Part shown: in pieces, positions 1 through 6,120 of the stretch | Layout: each line of letters starts with the position of its first letter | Numbering within the stretch: the first letter of the stretch is position 1 | Assembly (NCBI GenBank): GCA_902772085.1 | Contig: CACXZL010000113.1 | Location: forward strand, 1-6,120 | Length of the DNA: 6,120 nucleotides | Origin: an uncultured Coriobacteriaceae bacterium | GTDB lineage: Bacteria > Actinomycetota > Coriobacteriia > Coriobacteriales > Atopobiaceae | Reading direction: 5' to 3' | Notes under the pieces: generated by a model | Database searches by the model: none | What the model was told of the DNA's origin: nothing | What the model saw: the letters and a program-made list of their open reading frames with translations, nothing else | Made by a program: the position numbers and the translations under genes

Positions 1-1
1 T

Positions 2-571
2 TGCTCCGAGACGGTCTCCAACGCCATCACGCAGTACGACCATGAGGTATACAAGGCCTACACCGCCAAGCTCAAGGAGCTCTACCGCGTCGTGCTCTCG
101 CACGGTTTGCAAGGCCAGCCAGGTGCGCGAAGCCCCATGGCCGATGCTCTCGACAACGCCGATGTGGAGACACTCATGTACAAGCTCTCCGCCCGTGCAG
201 ACAAGCGCCAGGCTCCCGAGCTTTTCGTCGGCGACCCCGAGGGCCTTCCGCGCATCGACTTGGCCCGCTTACGCTATTTCGGTGGCGCGCGGACCGCAGA
301 AGTGCTCGATGCCTTGGAAGGCGTCCTGCCGTCGCATGGGGAGTTGCCCTTGTCTGATGCGTTCAACAAGATCGATGCTGGCCTGCGACGCGAGGTGGAG
401 CTTGCCGGGCTCATGCGCTATGCGATCATGGCGGGAATGGCGGTGGAGCAGGCGCCGCGTGCGGTGTATCGCTGCGTGGACTTGGAGGGAAGCGAGCGAC
501 GATGGGAGGCGCCCGACATGATGCTGGTGAAGCGGGACGTGCACGACGCGAAGGGGCACTTTGATGCGTAA
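2..571 (+). CDS. jetA: JetA, Wadjet kleisin-like subunit (C-terminal part, 5' truncated by window edge)
   Basis: The reading frame is open from the left edge and ends at TAA 569-571, giving 189 visible residues. JetA proteins are usually about 450-500 residues, so more than half lies outside the window and internal Met codons such as that at 42 or 92 are not the start. In Wadjet, JetA is the kleisin that bridges the two JetC heads and binds JetB. The call rests mainly on position directly before jetB-jetC-jetD. The last 100 or so residues also follow the pattern I recall for the C-terminus of DUF3375 JetA: a short helix (IDLARLRYF), a helix ending in LEGVLP, then a GLRREVELAGLMRYAIMAG helix, then a beta hairpin with an RRWEAPDMMLVKR ending, consistent with a winged-helix domain that docks on an SMC head. 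Similarity is weak by eye, so it could belong to another JetA family (for example the DUF5716 type). The 3' end overlaps jetB by 8 bases. Confidence 0.75.
   Translation, partial: CSETVSNAITQYDHEVYKAYTAKLKELYRVVLSHGLQGQPGARSPMADALDNADVETLMYKLSARADKRQAPELFVGDPEGLPRIDLARLRYFGGARTAEVLDALEGVLPSHGELPLSDAFNKIDAGLRREVELAGLMRYAIMAGMAVEQAPRAVYRCVDLEGSERRWEAPDMMLVKRDVHDAKGHFDA
550..556 (+). promoter_or_regulatory. Ribosome binding site of jetB
   Basis: GAAGGGG lies 7 bases before ATG 564, inside the end of jetA. It is weaker than the sites of jetC and jetD, which suits translation coupled to termination at jetA. It supports ATG 564 over TTG 561. Confidence 0.55.
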
Positions 572-1274
572 CGATGAGGAATCTGAAGACCGGAATCTGC
601 GCTCTGCGGAGATGCCCTACGAGGCAGACCGTACGGAGCAAAAGGGGCCGAACTCGCGAGCGACTCCGCAAGACGAGCTCTTTCCCGAGGACACTGGTAC
701 ATGCCCTCTTCCTGTGCGCCATGCCATTGCCGCACTCATCAAACGTCGCTACATCTCCGCCGAGGACGACAGGGTCGCCTGGGAGGGGCTCATGAGCGAC
801 CCCGACCTCGTACGGAGCCGTCTTGCCGATTGCCTGCTCACGCTCAAGCTGAGTCGCAGCGCAGGCATCGCGCTCGCCCAGCAGGTGGAGCTTGAGGACA
901 ACACCGTGCCGTACAAGATCAAGTCCATCACCTACTTCAACAACGTGCAGTCCCTGCTCATCACGCAGCTGGTGACCAAGTACTTCGCAGATACCGCCGC
1001 CGGCGAGTCGGTCGTGTGGGTCGAGCGGGAGGAGATGTACGAGACGATGATGCGTCTCTTTGAGGACGCGTCGGACGTGGCCTATTCCGACCAGCTCATG
1101 AAGCAGGCCATCAGCGCCATGGAACGCAACCACTATCTACGGGCGGTCGGTGACGATCGTTATCAGATCATGCCGATCGTGGGCGTTGTATACACGCTTG
1201 ACGAGATTCGTGCGCTGCTAGCGCGTTACGGGGTGGGCGCGGAGACGCCGGAGGGGGAGAGTGGCCATGAGTGA
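564..1274 (+). CDS. jetB: JetB, DUF4194 KITE/MukE-like subunit of Wadjet
   Basis: A 236-residue protein. In Wadjet, JetB is a small tandem winged-helix (KITE) protein, analogous to MukE/MksE, that binds the JetA kleisin and the DNA near the SMC heads. ATG 564 is preferred over the TTG just before it because GAAGGGG at 550-556 sits 7 bases upstream. Residues 1-45 are charged and probably disordered. The DUF4194-like core starts near residue 48 (PLPVRHAIAALIKRRYISAE) and includes a helix with LLTLKLSRSAGIALAQQVE. A YFNNVQSLLITQLVTKYF helix follows near residue 123, and the C-terminal winged-helix-like part has the segment YSDQLMKQAISAMERNHYL followed by a short hairpin (YQIMPIVGVVYT). Length and position between jetA and jetC fit the family. 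It overlaps jetA by 8 bases and jetC by 8 bases, so translation is probably coupled. No defect is seen. Confidence 0.88.
   Translation: MRNDEESEDRNLRSAEMPYEADRTEQKGPNSRATPQDELFPEDTGTCPLPVRHAIAALIKRRYISAEDDRVAWEGLMSDPDLVRSRLADCLLTLKLSRSAGIALAQQVELEDNTVPYKIKSITYFNNVQSLLITQLVTKYFADTAAGESVVWVEREEMYETMMRLFEDASDVAYSDQLMKQAISAMERNHYLRAVGDDRYQIMPIVGVVYTLDEIRALLARYGVGAETPEGESGHE
1250..1257 (+). promoter_or_regulatory. Ribosome binding site of jetC
   Basis: GGAGGGGG lies inside the last codons of jetB, 9 bases before ATG 1267. The spacing rules out GTG 1261 (3 bases) and fixes the jetC start. Confidence 0.7.
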
Positions 1275-4200
1275 CGAGATGACCATGCGCATGGACCGGA
1301 TGGACATGTTTGAGGACGGTCAATGGCAGCTCGGGCTGATTCAGCTCGTGAACTTCGGACCCTTTGACGGCTATCACCGCTTCGACGTAAAGACGGGCTT
1401 CGACAGCATCCCCACCACGGTGGTGGCCGGCGACTCCGGTACGGGAAAGAGCACGCTCGAGGACGCGTTCTTCGAGGTCATGACGCGCAATGGCAGCTAC
1501 AATACCGCGAGTAACGAAGGTGGACGCGGTGGTAGCATCTCGTCCGAGAAGCGCTCCCTCATCGGCTACGTGCGCGGCAAGCTTGAGGACACCGAGGACG
1601 AGAACGGCAATCCCGTAGCCCAGCTCTTGCGCGACGGATCGTGCAATCGTTGGAGTGCGGTAGTCCTCACGTACTTCTCGGACGTGGGCACGGTCTTTTC
1701 GGTCGCCAAGCTCTTTTGGATCGGGGCAGGCTACAACTCGAACTCCGACATCAAGCAGCTGCGCATCACCATGTATCGACCGTTCGATCCCCGCGAGGTG
1801 CAAGACATAGCGGATGTGAGCTTCACGGCAGAGCGCCTGCGCCGCAGGCTCGGGTCGGAGTTCAAGTCGTTTGCGCGTGTGGACGAGTTCCTCACCTACG
1901 TGTATCGCGTGCTCAAGATAGACGATCTGGGCCAGGGCAAAGACGTTATGGACCTGCTCGCAAAGATTCGCAGCGGTGTGGGCTTTCGATCTATCGCGGA
2001 GCTGTTTCGCGAGCAGGTACTTGACGTGCCGCTCACCTTCGAGCGGGCAAACGAGGCGGCACAGAGCTATCGAGAGCATCAAGACGCCTACGAGAAGATG
2101 CGCGACAAGCGCCAGCGGGTCGAGGCGCTTGAAGAGGTGCGAACGGGCAAGGAGGAGCACGAGCAGCTCCTGGCGGATGTGGGCGAGCATGTGCAGGCGC
2201 TCTCGGATCCAGTGTATGGACCGTGGGAGCGCCAGACGCATCGCGATTTGCTTCGTACGTACCGAGGGGAGCTCGAGGGGCGACGGTCCGAGCTCGAGGA
2301 TCGTTTGAACGAAAGCAACGCTCGGCTGAAACGCAGGGAAGCGGAGCGCGACGACTTGGACCGTCAGCTCAACGCGAGCGGGTTCACCCAGCGTCTTGCC
2401 GCCTTCGACGCTTCCGTGCAGCGTGCGGAGGAGAACGAGCGGCAGTGCCTCGTCGCGCGCGAGGCGTGCTCACGCGAGACGGAGCCGCACTTCGGCAAGA
2501 TGCCGAGCACGCCGATGGAGTTTGGCAACCTGCGGCATCGGGTGCAGCAGTTCTTGGATGGCTATGATGCGGCGCAGGAGGAGCTCGAGGCGCGACATGC
2601 CGATGCCGTGGCCCATCGTATGGAGCTGGACGCGAAGGCCCGTGAGCTCACGGAAGACCTCAAGTACTTCGAGGCAAACAAAAGCCGCATCCCACGTTGG
2701 CTCGGTGAGCCGCGCAAGCAGTTGGCCGAGGCGGCCGGCATGTCGCCCGAGGACCTGCCGTTTGCGGCAGAGCTCATGGAGGTTACCGACGAGCGCTGGA
2801 GAAGGGCGGTCGAGTCGGTGTATGGCGGCTTCGCACGCACGCTTCTGGTGGCAGAGGACGACTTCGAGCGTTTCAGCGCCTCCATCGACGCCCTCAAGCT
2901 GCGCAAGCGCATGACGTTTCGACGCGTGCCGACGCACATGGTGGCTACAGAGCAGAGCCAGCCAGGCATGCTCTCCGAGAAGATCGCCTTCGATGGAGAC
3001 TCTCCCTTTGCAGGTTGGCTCATAAACACCGTACGTGACGAGCATCATGATGCGCTTCGAGTGGGAACCACGAGGCAGCTTGCCGGGCCGGGCCGTCGCG
3101 TCACCATAAATGGCCAGACGCGCGACGGTAATCGAGGGGCGCATGGTCGTGACGAAGGCACCGAGGGCATCATCGGTCTGGACAACACGGCAAAGGTCGA
3201 GTCCCTGCGCAAAGAGCTGCTGGAGTTGCAGCCGCGCTGGGCAAAGGCCAAGGAAGCGGAACGTGTGGCGAGCGGCAAGCTGCAGGCGCTTGTGCAAAAG
3301 CGCAGCGCGGCCGAGCGCATCGCGTGCTATGAGTTCGCACAGATCGACGTCGCTGGTGCGCGAAAGGCGCTTGACGTCGAGCGACAGGCCCGACAGCGGT
3401 TTTTGGACGAGAACGAGGAACTGGGCGAGCTGGAGGCGCGTCTTGCGCAGGCCAAGGCCGACTGCGCGGCGTTGCTCAAACTGGTGGGAAGCGACGAAAG
3501 CAGGCTGGACGAGGTGCAGGGGATGCTGGGGGACGTGTGCGAGCGGCTGGAGGCGCTTGGTCCCTCGGGTGGCATGACGGCGGACTCACAAAGCCCCGTC
3601 GGGCAGATGCCTGGCTACGGACTTCTGCGACGGACGGCATCCATACGCTTCGCCGATCACGGCGCGGAGGAGAACCTGCGCGGCTTCGAAACCAGCATGA
3701 GCTGGGTACGCTCGACGCTGGAGTCAGAGCGGCGGCAGCTCGAGGACCGGGCGGCCACCGTCGCGCGTCGCATCCAGCGACAGCTGGAGCGCTTCTTGGA
3801 GAAATGGCCAGACACGCGCCTTGCACCGACAATCGATTGCCTTCCGGACTTCATGGCGCTTCTGAGCAGGCTCGAGCAGGAAGGCTTCCACAAGCAGGTG
3901 GAAAACTGGCACGACCACATGGTTTCTTGGATAAAGGAGGACCTCATACCTCTGGATATCGCCTATCGCGACGCCCGTTCCGAGATAGACGACAAGCTCG
4001 AGCCCATCAACGAGATTCTGCAGACCTTGCCCTACGGTCGTGAGGGAGGGAGACTGCAAATCGTCTGCAAGAGCAACGACCCCAAGTCCGCACGCGACTT
4101 CTCCGCCTTGCTGCGGTCGCTTCTGGACTACGAACGTGACGAAAGCACGGCTACCGAGGATGCGTATCATCGGAAGGCCGCGCGTCTCATGGAGATCATC

Positions 4201-4680
4201 GACCCCTCGGACACGCGTGCCGAGGTGATGAGGCGGCGCAACGAGGTACTGGACCGACGCCGGCATGTGACGCTTTCGGCTCGTGTGGTAGACAGCAAGG
4301 ACCCCACCAAGGTCCTGAGCACCATCAAGACGCTTGCGAGCAAGTCCGGCGGCGAGGTGGCGGAGATCGTGGCCTTCATCCTTGGCGCGGCGTTGCTCTA
4401 TAGGCTAGGTCGCGATGGCACGTCGCGGCCGGGGTTTGCGCCGGTACTGCTCGACGAGGGCTTCATCAAGGCGGACTCGCGTTTCACCTCGCGCGCCATC
4501 GCAGCATGGCAGGGCTTCGGCTTCCAGCTGATCATCGCCGTGCCGGAAGAAAAGTACCAGTCGGTCGTTTCACGAGCTCAGCGCGTGCTCAACATCGTTG
4601 CTGATGCAAACCGTCGTTCGTACGTGAGCATGTTTGACATCGTGGAGGAGGAAGACGGTGTCGCAGAGTCCGGCGCTTAA
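1267..4680 (+). CDS. jetC: JetC, SMC-like (MukB/MksB-type) ATPase of Wadjet
   Basis: A 1137-residue SMC-family ATPase, the motor of the complex: two copies dimerise and, with JetA and JetB, extrude DNA loops using ATP. Visible motifs: Walker A GDSGTGKST at residues 55-63, a SKSGGE signature at 1025-1030 in place of classical LSGGQ, and Walker B VLLDEG with D1063 and catalytic E1064. Between the head halves lie heptad-rich coiled coils (about 265-400 and 430-480, then about 640-760 and 795-850). The hinge-proximal block has LPFAAELMEV (497-506), W511, AVESVYGGFARTLLV (514-528) and GLDNTAKVESL (637-647), all typical of the COG4913-type JetC family. So are WPD (847-849) and INEILQTLPYGR (914-925) before the C-terminal head. 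ATG 1267 is chosen over GTG 1261: GGAGGGGG at 1250-1257 is 9 bases from the ATG but only 3 from the GTG. Length is normal for the family and all ATPase motifs are intact. Several long antisense frames across this gene are shadows. Confidence 0.95.
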   Translation: MSDEMTMRMDRMDMFEDGQWQLGLIQLVNFGPFDGYHRFDVKTGFDSIPTTVVAGDSGTGKSTLEDAFFEVMTRNGSYNTASNEGGRGGSISSEKRSLIGYVRGKLEDTEDENGNPVAQLLRDGSCNRWSAVVLTYFSDVGTVFSVAKLFWIGAGYNSNSDIKQLRITMYRPFDPREVQDIADVSFTAERLRRRLGSEFKSFARVDEFLTYVYRVLKIDDLGQGKDVMDLLAKIRSGVGFRSIAELFREQVLDVPLTFERANEAAQSYREHQDAYEKMRDKRQRVEALEEVRTGKEEHEQLLADVGEHVQALSDPVYGPWERQTHRDLLRTYRGELEGRRSELEDRLNESNARLKRREAERDDLDRQLNASGFTQRLAAFDASVQRAEENERQCLVAREACSRETEPHFGKMPSTPMEFGNLRHRVQQFLDGYDAAQEELEARHADAVAHRMELDAKARELTEDLKYFEANKSRIPRWLGEPRKQLAEAAGMSPEDLPFAAELMEVTDERWRRAVESVYGGFARTLLVAEDDFERFSASIDALKLRKRMTFRRVPTHMVATEQSQPGMLSEKIAFDGDSPFAGWLINTVRDEHHDALRVGTTRQLAGPGRRVTINGQTRDGNRGAHGRDEGTEGIIGLDNTAKVESLRKELLELQPRWAKAKEAERVASGKLQALVQKRSAAERIACYEFAQIDVAGARKALDVERQARQRFLDENEELGELEARLAQAKADCAALLKLVGSDESRLDEVQGMLGDVCERLEALGPSGGMTADSQSPVGQMPGYGLLRRTASIRFADHGAEENLRGFETSMSWVRSTLESERRQLEDRAATVARRIQRQLERFLEKWPDTRLAPTIDCLPDFMALLSRLEQEGFHKQVENWHDHMVSWIKEDLIPLDIAYRDARSEIDDKLEPINEILQTLPYGREGGRLQIVCKSNDPKSARDFSALLRSLLDYERDESTATEDAYHRKAARLMEIIDPSDTRAEVMRRRNEVLDRRRHVTLSARVVDSKDPTKVLSTIKTLASKSGGEVAEIVAFILGAALLYRLGRDGTSRPGFAPVLLDEGFIKADSRFTSRAIAAWQGFGFQLIIAVPEEKYQSVVSRAQRVLNIVADANRRSYVSMFDIVEEEDGVAESGA
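4644..4651 (+). promoter_or_regulatory. Ribosome binding site of jetD
   Basis: GGAGGAGG, a near-perfect Shine-Dalgarno sequence, lies inside the acidic C-terminal codons of jetC (VEEED), 6 bases before GTG 4658. It decides for the GTG start over the upstream TTG at 4634. Confidence 0.75.
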
Positions 4681-5884
4681 GGATATCGTCACCATAAGGG
4701 ACCTCTGCGAACGACGCTATGGACGCGTCTGGGCAGACGAGATCGTGGCACCTGGAAGCTCGGACTGGCCATACGCCATTCGCATCGGCAAGCCCTCGCA
4801 GAGCGAGCTGGAACGCGACTATGTGTGGCTGAGCTCTCAGCTCGATGAGGTTGCGAGCTGGGCGGAGGCACACGGGCTCTCATACCGTACTGAGCAACGC
4901 AAGGTGGGCCGCATGACGTATCCGCTGCTGTCCCACGTGGTGGTGCCGAGTGCACATGCGCTGGCGCATGCAATCGGGAAAGACAGACATTGGGAGCTCT
5001 TCTCGCGACGTGCCGAGACGTTGCGTGAGCTGTTTTCGAAGGTGGGCGACGAGGATCTGAGGGACGTGCTCGTGTCTTTGAATCGATCGGGCACCTCAGA
5101 CGCCGACTTCGAGCTCGTCTGCGCCGCGGCGCGTTGGTTTGCCCAACACGACGCACATGGATACACGCCTCGCGAAGTTCCCTTGGAGGGCTTCCATGCC
5201 AAGTGGCTGGATGCGGCGGGGCACCGCCAGGTCGTGTGTGCCTTGGCCGGCCTCCCTTCGCTCGAGTTGAGGCATCGTCCGCATCTGGTGAGCTTTCATT
5301 ACTTGGATCCGGCCTATGAAGCGACGGGCGCTCGGCTCCATGACACGTGGCTGGAGGGGGATGCGGGGGAACTGGCCTATGTGCCACGGACAGTGGTGAT
5401 CTGCGAGAACCGCGACAGCGCGCTCTGGTTTCCACACTTGGATGGGGCCATAGCCGTGCAGGGCGACGGCATGGCCGGTACCGCTGTGCTTTCCGGCGTG
5501 GCATGGATAGCGCAAGCCGAGATTGTCCTCTATTGGGGTGACATCGACATCCATGGCTTTCAGATACTCTCGGCCTACCGTGAACGTGGACTGGACGTGA
5601 CGAGTATCCTCATGGACGAGCGGACGTATCACACCTACGAGCGATTCGGCACCTCGGTGGATGCCCATGGCAGGAAGCTCACCCCCAAGGCGGACGCGCA
5701 TGCACTGCGAGGACTCACCGATGAGGAGAATGCCTTATACCTACGACTTTGTTCACCGGAGCATGTGGGGGTGCGTCGCATAGAGCAGGAGCGTATCCCT
5801 CTGCAGGTCGCCCAGCGCGTTGCGAGGGCTCTGGCATGCGAGGCTGAGCGCGATCGCGTCTCCTCTGCATCTAAAAAAGATTAA
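4658..5884 (+). CDS. jetD: JetD, Wadjet TOPRIM nuclease (DUF3322-DUF2220)
   Basis: A 408-residue nuclease related to topoisomerase VI A / Spo11, which cuts small circular DNA once the JetABC motor has stalled on it. The N-terminal DUF3322 region covers about residues 5-210 and contains the family hallmark REVPLEGFHAKWLDAAGHR (172-190; K182 and W183 conserved). The C-terminal DUF2220 TOPRIM region has VVICENRDSALWFP, with metal-binding E250, then LYWGDIDIHGFQILS with D295 and D297, and the family-typical RIEQERIPL at 374-382. All expected catalytic acids are present, so it should be active. The start is GTG 4658, because GGAGGAGG (4644-4651) stands 6 bases upstream. A TTG at 4634 lengthens the frame but lies before this ribosome binding site. 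The gene overlaps the end of jetC by 23 bases. Its last codons overlap the convergent gene by 14 bases. The tail (SSASKKD) is short and hydrophilic. Confidence 0.94.
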   Translation: MSQSPALKDIVTIRDLCERRYGRVWADEIVAPGSSDWPYAIRIGKPSQSELERDYVWLSSQLDEVASWAEAHGLSYRTEQRKVGRMTYPLLSHVVVPSAHALAHAIGKDRHWELFSRRAETLRELFSKVGDEDLRDVLVSLNRSGTSDADFELVCAAARWFAQHDAHGYTPREVPLEGFHAKWLDAAGHRQVVCALAGLPSLELRHRPHLVSFHYLDPAYEATGARLHDTWLEGDAGELAYVPRTVVICENRDSALWFPHLDGAIAVQGDGMAGTAVLSGVAWIAQAEIVLYWGDIDIHGFQILSAYRERGLDVTSILMDERTYHTYERFGTSVDAHGRKLTPKADAHALRGLTDEENALYLRLCSPEHVGVRRIEQERIPLQVAQRVARALACEAERDRVSSASKKD

Positions 5885-6120
5885 GGTAGCGCGCCCGTTC
5901 CGTCTCGGGGATGCCGAGGGCGTCCATCGCCTGGCGGGCGGTGAGCCCCAGGGTGCGCATGAGGCTCGCGAGGTATCCGGCGGTGGCCTCCTCGCGGTCC
6001 TCCTCGCGGCCCTCCTCGCGGCCCTCAGCGCGGCCCTCCTCGCGAAACAGCTCCATGGCCTCCGCCTCGTTGTACTCGGTAAGCAGCATGTCCCTCACCT
6101 CCGCCTTGTGCGCCTGCAGG
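5871..6120 (-). CDS. Rpn-family-like protein, C-terminal part (5' end beyond window edge)
   Basis: The frame on the - strand runs in from the right edge and stops at TAG (5873-5871), giving 82 visible residues. Codons upstream of the GTG at 6098 stay open (LQAHKAEV), so that GTG is probably internal. The visible part has EVRDMLLTEYNEAEAMELF, then an acidic/basic low-complexity linker REEGRAEGREEGREEDREE, then a helical tail LMRTLGLTARQAMDALGIPE ending RARYLNLF. This arrangement is characteristic of the C-terminus of the Rpn family (recombination-promoting nuclease / putative transposase, PD-(D/E)XK fold) that is abundant in gut Firmicutes and Coriobacteriia. The nuclease domain itself would be to the right of the window and cannot be checked. 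The family is known from RpnA-E of E. coli as DNA endonucleases promoting RecA-independent recombination. The gene is convergent with jetD and has no visible functional tie to Wadjet. Confidence 0.7.
   Translation of the reverse strand, partial: LQAHKAEVRDMLLTEYNEAEAMELFREEGRAEGREEGREEDREEATAGYLASLMRTLGLTARQAMDALGIPETERARYLNLF
5985..6044 (-). repeat. Five 12-base tandem units in the Rpn-like gene
   Basis: Five consecutive 12-base units, on the + strand of the form GSYCTCCTCGCG, run from 5985 to 6044. Units 2, 3 and 5 differ by one base, unit 1 by its second and third bases, and unit 4 carries CAG in place of CTC-type bases, giving Ala for Glu. On the coding - strand each unit encodes a four-residue repeat R-E-E-(G/D/A). 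Because the unit is a multiple of three, gain or loss of copies by slippage keeps the frame. Confidence 0.85.

Noticed and set aside
426..1133. Long antisense open frame (235 codons) opposite jetA/jetB
   Set aside because: It lies opposite well-supported genes, its product has no recognisable motif and is low-complexity at the C-terminus. Long antisense frames are expected in GC-rich coding DNA.
1168..2241. Antisense open frame of 357 codons opposite jetC
   Set aside because: It is opposite the Walker A region of jetC. The product is rich in His, Arg and Leu, as expected from the complement of GC-rich codons, and shows no domain.
2470..3297. Antisense open frame of 275 codons opposite the jetC hinge region
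   Set aside because: Shadow of jetC codon bias, with no ribosome binding site or motif that I could support.
5849..5858. Perfect 10-base palindrome CGCGATCGCG near the end of jetD
   Set aside because: It falls within jetD codons, has no loop, and has no T-run placed for a terminator. It looks like a chance GC-rich palindrome.
5874..5883. A-run (T-run on the - strand) as a possible terminator of the Rpn-like gene
   Set aside because: No stable GC stem-loop directly precedes it on the - strand, and it sits within both coding ends.
5985..6044. Repeat considered as a CRISPR fragment or iteron
   Set aside because: The units are only 12 bases, directly adjacent without spacers, and in frame within a coding region with a known repetitive linker type.

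Overview
The window carries most of a Wadjet (JetABCD, also called MksBEFG or EptABCD) plasmid-defence operon on the + strand, followed by the 3' part of an unrelated gene on the - strand. Wadjet is a described system. I see no sign of an undescribed system here, but the operon looks intact wherever its key residues can be checked.

Layout. Bases 2-571: C-terminal part of jetA (kleisin-like subunit; its start lies left of the window). Bases 564-1274: jetB (DUF4194, KITE/MukE-like subunit). Bases 1267-4680: jetC (large SMC-like ATPase with Walker A, signature and Walker B motifs and long coiled coils). Bases 4658-5884: jetD (DUF3322 plus DUF2220/TOPRIM nuclease). The four genes are contiguous with no gaps. 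The first two junctions overlap by 8 bases and the third by 23 bases, which points to one transcript with coupled translation. From 5871 to the right edge, the - strand encodes the C-terminus of a protein resembling the Rpn family (recombination-promoting nuclease / putative transposase). It ends tail-to-tail with jetD, overlapping it by 14 bases, and contains a 12-base tandem repeat.

How the genes work together (established for the family): JetC dimers with JetA and JetB form an SMC motor that extrudes DNA loops. On small circular DNA the motor runs out of substrate and triggers cleavage by JetD. The system therefore removes plasmids while sparing the chromosome.

Organism: the DNA is GC-rich, uses strong GGAGG-type ribosome binding sites, and has a neighbour with the Rpn-type EEGREEG tail common in gut anaerobes. 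A high-GC anaerobe such as a Coriobacteriia member (Olsenella/Collinsella-like) is my best guess. This is an inference from style, not from a marker gene. No RNA gene, CRISPR array, insertion-sequence terminal repeat or clear terminator was found, and no intergenic stretch exceeds a few bases.
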